9,701 bases of DNA from Lachnoclostridium sp. UBA7482 (GTDB lineage: Bacteria > Bacillota > Clostridia > Lachnospirales > Lachnospiraceae). The notes under the pieces were generated by a model. It was given only the letters and a program-made list of their open reading frames with translations, was not told the origin of the DNA and did not search any database. Shown one piece after another: positions 1-6,982 of the stretch. The stretch is from the NCBI GenBank assembly GCA_002479645.1, contig DLOO01000031.1, positions 31,119 through 40,819 of the forward strand, given 5' to 3'. Numbering within the stretch: position 1 is the first letter of the stretch; every line of letters begins with the position of its first letter. The translations under genes were made by a program, and so were the position numbers.

Positions 1-22
1 AGCTTCTGTATGTATAAAGCTG
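1..22. repeat. Left-end inverted copy of the glycosyltransferase 3' end
   Basis: These 22 bases are an exact reverse complement of 293-314, which holds the last codons (LLYV) and stop of the GT2 gene plus a few bases downstream. In the frame of the protease fragment that follows, this segment reads LLYV and then a TAA stop at 15-17, so it cannot belong to that gene. Identity stops at base 23. A matching but unrelated 22-base inverted copy lies at the other window end. A contig-end fold-back artefact is the simplest explanation; a genuine rearrangement is possible. Confidence 0.9.
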
Positions 23-182
23 CATTGTCAATACCGAGCAGTTATCGGTACGGATTACCGCCTATCGCAAGGGAACCACGATTCAGTTGACCGTACGCAG
101 AAGAATCGAAGGCGAGTACACCGAGCTTACCGTTCCCGTAACGTTAATCGGCCGCGAGGAAATGGATGCCATAACCGAATAG
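23..182 (+). CDS. HtrA/DegP-like serine protease, C-terminal PDZ fragment (5' truncated)
   Basis: This is the tail of a plus-strand gene ending at the TAG at 180-182, about 53 residues. The visible peptide runs NTEQLSVRITAYRKGTTIQL, then a stretch with TVRRRIEGEYTELTV and the end GREEMDAITE. This matches the last helix and strands of a PDZ domain of the kind that ends trypsin-like HtrA/DegP proteases (an x-LxxxITAYRxGTTIxLTVxR pattern followed by a strand ending in VTLxxR). The protease domain and catalytic triad are not in the window. The reading frame has a stop at 15-17, inside the 22-base inverted repeat, so the true upstream sequence appears to be replaced from base 22 outwards. The gene converges on the glycopolymer operon and is probably unrelated to it: an envelope quality-control protease. 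The family call rests on a short fragment. Confidence 0.6.
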
Positions 183-200
183 CCGCATAAAATAAATATT

Positions 201-266
201 GCCCCTTATTTTTCTGCCTGCACTTACCGTCTTAAACAGTAGGAGCAAGTAGAAAAAACAAGGGGC
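201..266. terminator. Long stem-loop, probable bidirectional terminator
   Basis: GCCCCTT at 201-207 pairs with AAGGGGC at 260-266. Past one mismatch the stem continues with a T-rich arm (209-215) against an A-rich arm (251-258) with a one-base bulge. The loop is about 35 nt and may fold further. On the minus strand, the exit side is AATATTTATTTTA (200-188), a good U-rich tract for ending the glycopolymer operon. On the plus strand it is ATTTTCCTGTTTCT (267-280), weaker but usable for the protease gene. It sits between two converging genes, where a shared terminator is expected. The stretch 183-297 holds nothing else recognisable. Confidence 0.7.
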
Positions 267-292
267 ATTTTCCTGTTTCTCTTATTCACTTT

Positions 293-314
293 CAGCTTTA
301 TACATACAGAAGCT
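293..314. repeat. Internal partner of the left-end inverted repeat
   Basis: This is the resident copy of the 22-base sequence found inverted at 1-22. It spans the GT2 stop codon (298-300) and the last five sense codons. Including base 315, it also has CAGCTT and AAGCTG arms around an 11-base spacer, a small internal hairpin that could favour strand fold-back. Confidence 0.85.
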
Positions 315-1227
315 GACCGAGCTTTCGGACAATTCCTGTTTTCCAGAACCCGTTTTTCAATAGAATCTGCCGTTTTTTTATCGGCGAGCTGCCTTCGAGC
401 GAACGATAGGACATTAAGGTCTGAATTTGCTCGGGCGACAATTCCTCCCAATAGAGTTCCCCGAACGCTTCTGCCTGCCGATAGGTTTTACGCAGCGCCT
501 GCGCAATCGCTTCTTTTTGCGTTGCCTGCTTTGCCACGGAACAGATGCTTGTGAAATCCTTTGCGCCCTCCACATTGTGCTCATGTCTGCGGTAAAGAAT
601 CTGCGGAGTTCTTACAAAACCGATTTTACCAAAGCACGATGCAACCAGCGCAATCCACCAGTCATGCATAATTGTTCCTTCGGGAATGACCGCAAGCTTA
701 TCGAGAAGCGCCCGATTGCCCATCATGGTACACCCGGTCACCGTATTTTGCACCAACTGTTTTGCAAAGGTACGCCCGCTGCCCTCAAGCTTCTGATATG
801 CACACAACGAAGGCTCCAGCAAATTCCCGTTGACATCCACAACCGTCAAATCGGTATGCACCGCTAACGGGCAGTTCCTGCCGTATTTTTCTTCCATGCA
901 TTTCATCGCACGCAGGGTTGTCTCCACCTTCTTCGGCAGCCAGACGTCATCCTGATCGGCAAACATAACATACTCTCCCGTTACAAGCGGCAGCATCCCG
1001 TAAAAATTCGCTGCGGCACTGCCGGAATTGCTCTCATTTTTTCGTATTGTAATCTGCTCCGGAAAGCGCGCTGCATAATCGGACAAAATCTCCCAGGTAG
1101 CATCCTTCGAGCCGTCATCGCAAACGTACAGGTGCCAGTCCCGGTTTGTCTGTCCGAGAATGGAATCCAGCTGTTCTGCCAGAAATGCCTCCCCCTGATA
1201 GGCTGCCATCAAAATGTCAATCCCCAC
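298..1227 (-). CDS. Family 2 glycosyltransferase (rhamnosyltransferase/WbbL-like)
   Basis: The protein (309 aa from the chosen start) is a GT-A fold inverting glycosyltransferase that should transfer a sugar from a nucleotide-sugar donor to a growing surface glycan on the cytoplasmic face of the membrane. It opens with DILMAAYQGEAFL, has DDGS at residues 37-40 for nucleotide binding, and DQDDVW at 91-96, the DxD-type metal site typical of the rhamnosyl/galactofuranosyl branch of GT2. HTDLTVVD, TGCTMMGNRALL and MHDWW follow in family order. An in-frame start 60 nt upstream exists, but the GTG at 1227 has AAGGAGG five bases before it and is preferred. It overlaps the end of glf by 11 nt, implying translational coupling. 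It is the last gene of the operon and is followed by a stem-loop terminator. Donor and acceptor cannot be read from the sequence; with Glf next door, galactofuranose is one candidate. Confidence 0.88.
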   Translation of the reverse strand: MGIDILMAAYQGEAFLAEQLDSILGQTNRDWHLYVCDDGSKDATWEILSDYAARFPEQITIRKNESNSGSAAANFYGMLPLVTGEYVMFADQDDVWLPKKVETTLRAMKCMEEKYGRNCPLAVHTDLTVVDVNGNLLEPSLCAYQKLEGSGRTFAKQLVQNTVTGCTMMGNRALLDKLAVIPEGTIMHDWWIALVASCFGKIGFVRTPQILYRRHEHNVEGAKDFTSICSVAKQATQKEAIAQALRKTYRQAEAFGELYWEELSPEQIQTLMSYRSLEGSSPIKKRQILLKNGFWKTGIVRKLGQLLYV

Positions 1228-2344
1228 AAGCTCCTCCTTCTGCCTGCTGCGGAATCTCCTTTTCACAGAAAGACAACGCAGATGCAATTACCTTGTCCAT
1301 ATCATAATACCGGTATTCTCCAAGCCGCCCGCCAAATACCACCTTCGGCTCCTTTCCCGCAAGCTCACGATATTCGGCATAGAGCGCCTGATTTTCTTCG
1401 TTGTTAATCGGGTAATACGGTTCTTCTCCAACCCTCCACTCCGCCGGATACTCCCGCGAAATTACGGTCTTCGGCTGTTTTCCAAACACAAAATGCTTGT
1501 GCTCAATAATGCGGGTATAAGGAACCTCGCGCTCGGTATAATTCACTACCGCATTTCCCTGATAATTATCGGTATCCAGCGTTTCATGTTCAAAGGAAAC
1601 CATACGATACTGAAGCACTCCCCGCGAATACGCAAAATACTCGTCAATCGCACCGGTATAAATTACCTTCTCGGCAAGGCTGTCATAGGCTTCCTTTTCC
1701 CGCAGATAATCCACACCGAGACGAACCTCGACGCCTTCCAGCATACGCTCGATTAACTTCGTGTAACCCTCGGTCGGAATGCCCTGATAGCGGTCGTTAA
1801 AATAGTTATTATCGTAAGTGAATCGAAGCGGCAGTCTGCGAATGATAAATGCCGGAAGCTCGGTACAGGCTCTTCCCCACTGCTTCTCGGTATAGCCCTT
1901 TACAAGCTTTTCGTATACGTCCCGGCCGACAAGCGACAGCGCCTGCTCCTCGAGATTTTGCGGCTCGCCGATTTGCTCCTTTGCAATCTGCTCTGCAATC
2001 ACTGCTTTTGCCTCTGCCGGCGTCTTGATTCCCCACATTTTGCTGAAGGTGTTCATATTAAACGGCAGGTTATACAGCTCGTCCCTGTAAACCGCTACCG
2101 GCGAATTTACGTAATGGTTGAAATCCGAAAACTGATTGACATAATCCCAGATTTTCTTATCGGACGTATGGAAGATATGCGCTCCGTACCAATGTACCGG
2201 AATCCCCTCTACTTCCTTGCAGTAAGCATTGCCTGCAATATGATTTCTGCGATCGATTACCAGACATTTCCTGCCCTGCCTTGTCATCTCATGTGCTACT
2301 ACCGCACCGTAAAATCCTGCTCCGACAATCAAATAATCGTACAT
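1217..2344 (-). CDS. glf: UDP-galactopyranose mutase
   Basis: This 375-aa flavoenzyme interconverts UDP-galactopyranose and UDP-galactofuranose, the donor for Galf in surface polysaccharides. The length is normal for bacterial Glf. The FAD-binding GxGxxG is at the N-terminus (VGAGFYG), followed by the IDRRNHIAGNAY segment, then YGAHIFHT and the NLPFNMNTF segment of the active site. YTEKQWG comes mid-protein, and GGRLGEYRYYDMDKVI near the C-terminus carries the conserved arginine and FAD contacts. I chose the ATG at 2344, preceded by GGGGGGAGAG, over an in-frame TTG five codons earlier that lies within this purine-rich site. It follows the ABC ATPase by 24 nt and overlaps the GT2 by 11 nt. Its presence predicts galactofuranose in the exported polymer. 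Confidence 0.96.
   Translation of the reverse strand: MYDYLIVGAGFYGAVVAHEMTRQGRKCLVIDRRNHIAGNAYCKEVEGIPVHWYGAHIFHTSDKKIWDYVNQFSDFNHYVNSPVAVYRDELYNLPFNMNTFSKMWGIKTPAEAKAVIAEQIAKEQIGEPQNLEEQALSLVGRDVYEKLVKGYTEKQWGRACTELPAFIIRRLPLRFTYDNNYFNDRYQGIPTEGYTKLIERMLEGVEVRLGVDYLREKEAYDSLAEKVIYTGAIDEYFAYSRGVLQYRMVSFEHETLDTDNYQGNAVVNYTEREVPYTRIIEHKHFVFGKQPKTVISREYPAEWRVGEEPYYPINNEENQALYAEYRELAGKEPKVVFGGRLGEYRYYDMDKVIASALSFCEKEIPQQAEGGACGD
1233..1239 (-). promoter_or_regulatory. Ribosome binding site deciding the GT2 start
   Basis: AAGGAGG lies five bases before the GTG at 1227-1225, inside the 3' end of glf. It favours this GTG over the in-frame ATG at 1287 and removes a non-family 20-residue basic extension (RRFRSRQ and neighbours). 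The family motif DILMAAY then begins at residue 4. Confidence 0.8.
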
Positions 2345-2368
2345 ATTCTCTCCCCCCAAATACTCAGG

Positions 2369-3109
2369 TCAACTGTTTATCTTCTGCTCATAAATCGCAG
2401 CCACCTCGTCAACACTTCCGCCGGCAATCAGTTCCCCATGCTCCAACAGAATTGCTTTGTTGCACAGCGCCTTAACCTGCGAAATGGTATGCGATACAAA
2501 CAGCACCGTAACACCCTTATCAAACATTGATTTTACCTTGTTCTCACTCTTTTTGCGGAACTTGGCGTCGCCGACAGAAAGAACCTCATCGAGAATCAGA
2601 ATCTCCGGCTCCACAACGGTTGCAATGGAGAAGCCAAGTCGCGCGCGCATACCGGAGGAATAATTCTTAAGCGGTACATCCAGGAACTTACCAAGCTCGG
2701 AAAATTCCGCAATCTCCTGATATTTTTCATTCAGGAAGCTGCGGGAAAAACCAAGCACGGAACCGTACAGATAAATATTCTCCCTGCCGGTATACTGCAT
2801 GTCAAAACCGGCTCCCAGCTCCAGAAGCGGGGCAATCTTACCGTTTACGCGAACCGAACCCTTCGTCGGCTTCAAAACGCCGGAAATTACCTTTAGCAGC
2901 GTGGATTTGCCCGCACCGTTTAAGCCCAGAATACCGATTCGGTCACCCTTCTCGACATGAAAGCTGATATTCTTCAATGCCCAGAATTCGTTGTACCGGA
3001 TATCTCCTTTAATTTTCTTAATCAAAAAGGTCTTAAGGTCGTCAACCTTTTCTTCACTCAAATTAAAGCAAAGACTGACGTCCTTTACCTCAATGGCGTT
3101 TTTTGTCAT
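2369..3109 (-). CDS. Polysaccharide/teichoic acid ABC exporter ATPase (Wzt/TagH family)
   Basis: This 246-aa protein is the nucleotide-binding subunit of a glycan exporter. Walker A is GLNGAGKST at residues 62-70, the signature is YSSGMRARL at 150-158, Walker B ILILDEV at 170-176 has catalytic Glu175, and the switch histidine is His207 (FVSHT). The segment ELGAGFDMQYTGREN (97-111) is characteristic of the Wzt/KpsT/TagH branch. The protein stops soon after the nucleotide-binding domain, so it lacks the C-terminal carbohydrate-recognition domain of O-antigen Wzt proteins and the extracellular tail of Bacillus TagH. The start is the ATG at 3109 with GGAG five bases upstream; an upstream in-frame GTG 14 codons earlier is less likely. 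It follows the permease by 73 nt in the tagG-tagH order and surely pairs with it. Confidence 0.94.
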   Translation of the reverse strand: MTKNAIEVKDVSLCFNLSEEKVDDLKTFLIKKIKGDIRYNEFWALKNISFHVEKGDRIGILGLNGAGKSTLLKVISGVLKPTKGSVRVNGKIAPLLELGAGFDMQYTGRENIYLYGSVLGFSRSFLNEKYQEIAEFSELGKFLDVPLKNYSSGMRARLGFSIATVVEPEILILDEVLSVGDAKFRKKSENKVKSMFDKGVTVLFVSHTISQVKALCNKAILLEHGELIAGGSVDEVAAIYEQKINS

Positions 3110-3182
3110 TTTTACTCCATTCCGAAATGCATACAATGGGTGTTCCTCCACTGTCCTGTTCCGTCAAACCAAACAGGCATTT

Positions 3183-4928
3183 CTAAATATGCAGGATAAA
3201 TTCGTCCTGCTTTCGGTAAAATACCGCAAAGCCGATAAACAAAGAAATCACGGCAAAGATGCAGCCGATCAGCATCGACTCCGCATCCAGTCCTATCCCG
3301 TCGATGACATTTCGACGCATATTATAAATCATCAGATACACCGGATTTACCTTCAAAATCCAGCCTGCGGTTGTCTTTTCAAGTACGCTGCTCTGATAGA
3401 AAATGGCGGAGCAGTACATCAAAAGCAAACAGAAAACGTTCCACAGATATTCAATATCGCGGAAGAATACATTGACCGTTGCAAGAATCATTCCCACGCC
3501 GACCGAGAACAGCAAAAGCACGATAATCGGAAGCAGGGATTCCAGCAAGTGCAGGGTAATCGGTACCTCCAAGCCCCGGATATACTTGTAATAAGCCATA
3601 ACCACGACAAGATCAATCAGGGAAATCAAAAAGAGAATAAAGTTATAAAAAATCGTGGAAATCGGATACATGTACTTGGGTACATACACCTTCTTAATCA
3701 TGGACGCATTGGCGCGAACGGAACGAAGCGCTTCCTTCGTTGTGTTTTGGAACAGCGTAAACATCAGACGTCCGGTCAGGATGTAGATGGAATACAGCGG
3801 TTCCTTTCCTCCAAAGAAATTGCCGAACACATAGGACAGAACCATCATGGTAAGAAGCGGCTCGATTAACGACCACAGGATACCGAGGAAGGAACGACGA
3901 TACTTGAGTACAATTCCTTTCTTTACCAGCTCCATAAGCAGGAAACGGTATTTTATCATGGTTTTGAGCATTGCGGAAAAACGTCCGGCGGTTCCTTTTC
4001 CCATGGACAGCGGGAACATGCAAACCCGTACAAACAATTCCATTGTCCATGCGCAGAGTACAAAAGGAATCAGTGCGCACAGAAGCGTGTAAAGCATAAT
4101 CCAGTGTGCATTGGTAATGGTCTGAAATATCTTAACCAGCCAGCCCTGCTCCAGAAACTGAACGGTCACGGGCAGTACAATCAATGCCGAAACGCTTCTC
4201 TTTCCCATCTCGGAGAAGATGGCAACGCCGGCAGCAAAAACCGCATATATTGTGTACAAAAGAACGGCCGAAACCACATACGACACCGGGGTATTCATAA
4301 TCTTTTCGAGCATCGGACGTTCCATAATCGCAAAAACGACGAACCCGACCAAAACAGCAAGGGAAATCACTTTCGCAAAAGATTTGCCGGCAAAAGTATC
4401 GAGTTGTCTCGAAGCAAGCAGCATACCGGCAAAGAAAAACGGAATCTGGTACCATACCAAAAGCCAGTCCGGCAATACTTTGAAAACAAGAAGTACCGCG
4501 CAGACAAGCAGGCTTCCCATCGCTAATGCCATCATCGCCGCACGATTCCGGCTGATTTGAATTGCCTCGGAAAATGCCGAAAGTACAAACAGCGTCAGCA
4601 ATAAAATCCCAATCGGATTCCGATACACTCCGGCTTCGCCGATTCCCATGCCGAACAAAAGCCGTAAAAGCAATACAAGAAGATATGCAGCGACTGCCGC
4701 GAACAGAAAACGCAGCTTGTACTTTGCATCTCTTTCCCGGTCCGCTCTCTCCTTCTCTTTGACCCCGAAATATAAGAAAATCCCGGGAAAACCAACTGCC
4801 GATACAACGCCGAACACACTGTTCAACAAATCGGAATGGCAGATCCAAACAGCCGCACACTGTCTAACAATCACACAAAAAACAGCGAGAAAACCGAAGC
4901 TGTTCCATGATGTGAATTTATCTTTCAT
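3183..4928 (-). CDS. ABC-2 glycan exporter permease fused to an N-terminal acyltransferase-3-like membrane domain
   Basis: The 581-aa product is over twice the usual 260 aa of Wzm/TagG permeases. Residues ~320-581 are a complete permease: MIKYRFLLMELVKKGI, then LKYRRSFLGILWSLIEPLL, six membrane spans, the VNVFFRDIEYLWN amphipathic segment, and a C-terminal FYRKQDEF. Residues 1-~310 form a second membrane unit with about nine or ten hydrophobic spans. It resembles acyltransferase-3/fucose O-acetylase proteins in layout: a first span near 10-29, FPGIFLYFGV followed by a basic loop, PFFFAGMLL near 162-170, and EMGKRSVSALIVLP near 240-253. Histidines usual in active acyltransferases (after the first span and in the late GxxSLxxYLxH-type motif) seem replaced by Gln and Pro. 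No stop, frameshift or good internal ribosome binding site separates the halves. The ATG at 4928 lies 4 nt after the upstream gene, with AAAGGA nine bases before it. The permease call is secure; the N-terminal call is tentative. Confidence 0.88.
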   Translation of the reverse strand: MKDKFTSWNSFGFLAVFCVIVRQCAAVWICHSDLLNSVFGVVSAVGFPGIFLYFGVKEKERADRERDAKYKLRFLFAAVAAYLLVLLLRLLFGMGIGEAGVYRNPIGILLLTLFVLSAFSEAIQISRNRAAMMALAMGSLLVCAVLLVFKVLPDWLLVWYQIPFFFAGMLLASRQLDTFAGKSFAKVISLAVLVGFVVFAIMERPMLEKIMNTPVSYVVSAVLLYTIYAVFAAGVAIFSEMGKRSVSALIVLPVTVQFLEQGWLVKIFQTITNAHWIMLYTLLCALIPFVLCAWTMELFVRVCMFPLSMGKGTAGRFSAMLKTMIKYRFLLMELVKKGIVLKYRRSFLGILWSLIEPLLTMMVLSYVFGNFFGGKEPLYSIYILTGRLMFTLFQNTTKEALRSVRANASMIKKVYVPKYMYPISTIFYNFILFLISLIDLVVVMAYYKYIRGLEVPITLHLLESLLPIIVLLLFSVGVGMILATVNVFFRDIEYLWNVFCLLLMYCSAIFYQSSVLEKTTAGWILKVNPVYLMIYNMRRNVIDGIGLDAESMLIGCIFAVISLFIGFAVFYRKQDEFILHI

Positions 4929-4932
4929 GGCG

Positions 4933-6084
4933 CTAGTTCCTTTCTTCTTCAATCTGACGCACCAGTCGTTCACTGACGCCGCCCTCCGGACTATCAAAAT
5001 GCTCTTTTAAGATATAGTCCGTATTTGCCATGCCGCACGCAGGCGACTTCAACTGACGGATAAGTTCCTCCATATCGGATGCGATTCCTCCCGGCATTCC
5101 TCGGTAGTCCCACGCGAATCCACGGTCAAAGGAATCCAAATCATATGCATACAAATACACCGGTTTACGAAGCAGCGCATACTCTACCGCAGAGCAGGAG
5201 TAATCGGTAATCAACGCCTCCGATGCAACATAAAGTCCTCTCACATCAAAATACGAGGTCACATTTACGCACCCCTCGGGCAGCTCCTGCATCCGCGGCG
5301 GTTTCTGCGGATGAAACCGAACAGCGAGGCAATACGCATCACCAAGCTCCCGTAAAAGCCGCTCGGCATCAAAGCGAACCATCAGAAGGTCATTTTCCGA
5401 CGGCTCCGTACGGAAGGTCGGCGCATACAGAAGCATCTTCTTTCCCTGAAATTCCGGATGCTTCCGGTACAAGGTCTTCAATGCCTTTTTCTTCCTTTTT
5501 TCATCAAAATAAAAATCCATGAGCGGAATCCCGTTCGGGTCAATCAGCTCGGAATCCACACCGAATGCACCGGTATAAATCGGAACGATATGCTCCGCCG
5601 TCGTACAAATATAACGCACCTGACGCTTATTTCCCAGCAAAACGTATTTGCGCACCAGCGGGTCCGGCTCGGTATCGAGTCCGAAACGCTTAAATGCTCC
5701 CGCCCCGTGGAACAACTGATATACCTTCTTTTCCTCCGGTACCGGCATAAACCGCATCGGCAGGAAGTTATCGTTTAAGAAAACATATTCCGCAGTCTCC
5801 CAGTGGTACGGAACCTCGATTGCAAACTGAAGCAAGCCGCACAACCGGCGCACTGGAGACTTCGGACCCTTTTTGCCGTCCTTCGAGAGCATCTGCTTCT
5901 TTGAAAGAACCACTCTTTCCCCGTCCGGGCACTGCTTCCCCCATTCTTCATAAACAAAACGCAGATTCCCCTGGAACTTGCAGTCATGAATCATGAAAAA
6001 CAAAGCCTTATTCTTTTTTACCGGAAAGATTCTCATTATCCGGAAAACAAGCCCGTACAGGCAATAGACAATTTCTCTCATCAT
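4933..6084 (-). CDS. CDP-glycerol glycerophosphotransferase family protein (TagB/TagF-like polyol-phosphate transferase)
   Basis: Members of this family move a polyol phosphate from a CDP-polyol to a lipid-linked or growing glycan, as in teichoic acid priming and polymerisation at the inner membrane face. The 383-aa protein has a hydrophobic amphipathic N-terminus (REIVYCLYGLVFRIM), then FHGAGAFKRFG at 125-135 with the histidine expected for catalysis, APTFR at 221-225, RFHP at 256-259, and TDYSCSAVEY at 293-302, which in TagF contributes donor-phosphate contacts. Length fits the single-domain TagB type rather than the longer TagF polymerase. The ATG at 6084 lies 4 nt past the LicD stop with GAGG overlapping the LicD end; a longer reading with 20 extra residues would start inside licD and is disfavoured. 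Neighbouring genes suggest the donor may be a CDP-hexitol rather than CDP-glycerol, which is inference. Confidence 0.9.
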   Translation of the reverse strand: MMREIVYCLYGLVFRIMRIFPVKKNKALFFMIHDCKFQGNLRFVYEEWGKQCPDGERVVLSKKQMLSKDGKKGPKSPVRRLCGLLQFAIEVPYHWETAEYVFLNDNFLPMRFMPVPEEKKVYQLFHGAGAFKRFGLDTEPDPLVRKYVLLGNKRQVRYICTTAEHIVPIYTGAFGVDSELIDPNGIPLMDFYFDEKRKKKALKTLYRKHPEFQGKKMLLYAPTFRTEPSENDLLMVRFDAERLLRELGDAYCLAVRFHPQKPPRMQELPEGCVNVTSYFDVRGLYVASEALITDYSCSAVEYALLRKPVYLYAYDLDSFDRGFAWDYRGMPGGIASDMEELIRQLKSPACGMANTDYILKEHFDSPEGGVSERLVRQIEEERN

Positions 6085-6088
6085 GCAC

Positions 6089-6940
6089 CTATGCCTCAAT
6101 TTCCTCCTCAAGCGATACCAGCGCGATATCGTGGTTTGAAACACGCTTCTCCTCCGGCGGAAGCGTCATATAGTCGCCGTAGGAATATTTCAGGTAGCGG
6201 TCATACTCCTTCGGCGCCGGAAAATCAAATCCCTCAAAGGATAAAAGCACGCTCTTTTTCAGCCAGCGTACCGGAAATGCTCCATGATCGTAGTGTTCCC
6301 CCATACCGTCGTACAGATACTTCTTCGGCTTTCCGTAAAAACGCCGGAACGACTGATCCATCCGTTTTTCCCATGTATGCACCTTACTGTGTCTCAGCAG
6401 AAAATTCACAACGCAATTAAAGATTCCGTTTCTCTTTTCAGACTTTAATCCCGCCCAGCTCTTTGCGGTCATACCGCGAAAAAATTTCGTCTCGAGCAAA
6501 TGCAGCTTCTGTCCCCATTTGCTGTCCGCAGTCTTATCATGTACGAAAATATCGAGCGTCACGCCCTTGTGCATCCCCTTCTGGGAAAGCGCAAACGAAG
6601 TTGCATAGGTGGTTCCCCTCCTGCGGATTTTGGGATTCGGATAATGGGCATGATCCTTTTTCCCGCGGTACTGGTAGACGTATTCCTCCGAAAGCTCCTC
6701 CCGAACAACCGCGTTAAAGCGCTCAAAATCCCCGCGAAGCATCATCAGATCCGCGTCGTCATCCCATGGAATAAAACCCTTGTGGCGTACTGCGCCTAAA
6801 AGAGTCCCGCCTCCGAGAAAATACGTGATATTATGCTTTTTGCAGATACGATCCACTTCAATCATCATCTCGAGAATCATATTCTGTAATTTCTTCAAAT
6901 CCTGCCCGCTCAGGGAATTTTCATTCATATCCTGCTGCAT
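6089..6940 (-). CDS. LicD-family phosphotransferase
   Basis: LicD proteins are nucleotidyltransferase-fold enzymes that transfer phosphocholine or polyol phosphates from CDP donors to glycans; the eukaryotic relatives fukutin and FKRP transfer ribitol-5-phosphate. The 283-aa protein shows the hallmark block at 43-67: GGGTLLGAVRHKGFIPWDDD, then ADLMM, with acidic metal ligands Asp60-Asp62 and Asp64. KIRRRGTTYAT, the GVTLDIFVHD strand and a C-terminal YLKYSYGDYMTLPP, a typical LicD ending, also fit. AGGAGG sits five bases before the ATG at 6940. The 42-nt gap to the dehydrogenase holds a short GGGA/TCCC hairpin near 6957-6968 and nothing else. It is followed after 4 nt by the TagB-like gene. 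No choline kinase or CDP-choline synthesis gene is visible here, so polyol phosphate is a better guess than choline. Confidence 0.93.
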   Translation of the reverse strand: MQQDMNENSLSGQDLKKLQNMILEMMIEVDRICKKHNITYFLGGGTLLGAVRHKGFIPWDDDADLMMLRGDFERFNAVVREELSEEYVYQYRGKKDHAHYPNPKIRRRGTTYATSFALSQKGMHKGVTLDIFVHDKTADSKWGQKLHLLETKFFRGMTAKSWAGLKSEKRNGIFNCVVNFLLRHSKVHTWEKRMDQSFRRFYGKPKKYLYDGMGEHYDHGAFPVRWLKKSVLLSFEGFDFPAPKEYDRYLKYSYGDYMTLPPEEKRVSNHDIALVSLEEEIEA

Positions 6941-6982
6941 TTGTTCCTCCTGACATGGGAAAGCTCCCTGTTTCAGCTGTTT

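Noticed and set aside
1228..1287. Longer N-terminus for the GT2 starting at 1287
   Set aside because: The 20 extra residues are basic and unlike the family, would lie inside glf, and the GTG at 1227 has an excellent ribosome binding site.
2991..3869. Plus-strand open frame of about 290 codons opposite the permease
   Set aside because: It is antisense to clear permease coding sequence, is rich in His, Asn and Gln without domain motifs, and has no ribosome binding site worth noting. It is a shadow of codon bias.
3960..4010. A separate start for the permease half, splitting the fusion into two genes
   Set aside because: Methionine codons occur at 4004, 3971 and 3959, but the purine-rich GGAAAAGGA lies after the first and too far before the others, and there is no stop or frameshift upstream. 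A single fusion gene is better supported.
4132..4860. Second minus-strand frame of 242 codons overlapping the permease N-terminal domain
   Set aside because: It is rich in Cys, Arg and Ser, lacks the membrane spans seen in the other frame, and has no start signal. The permease frame is the real one.
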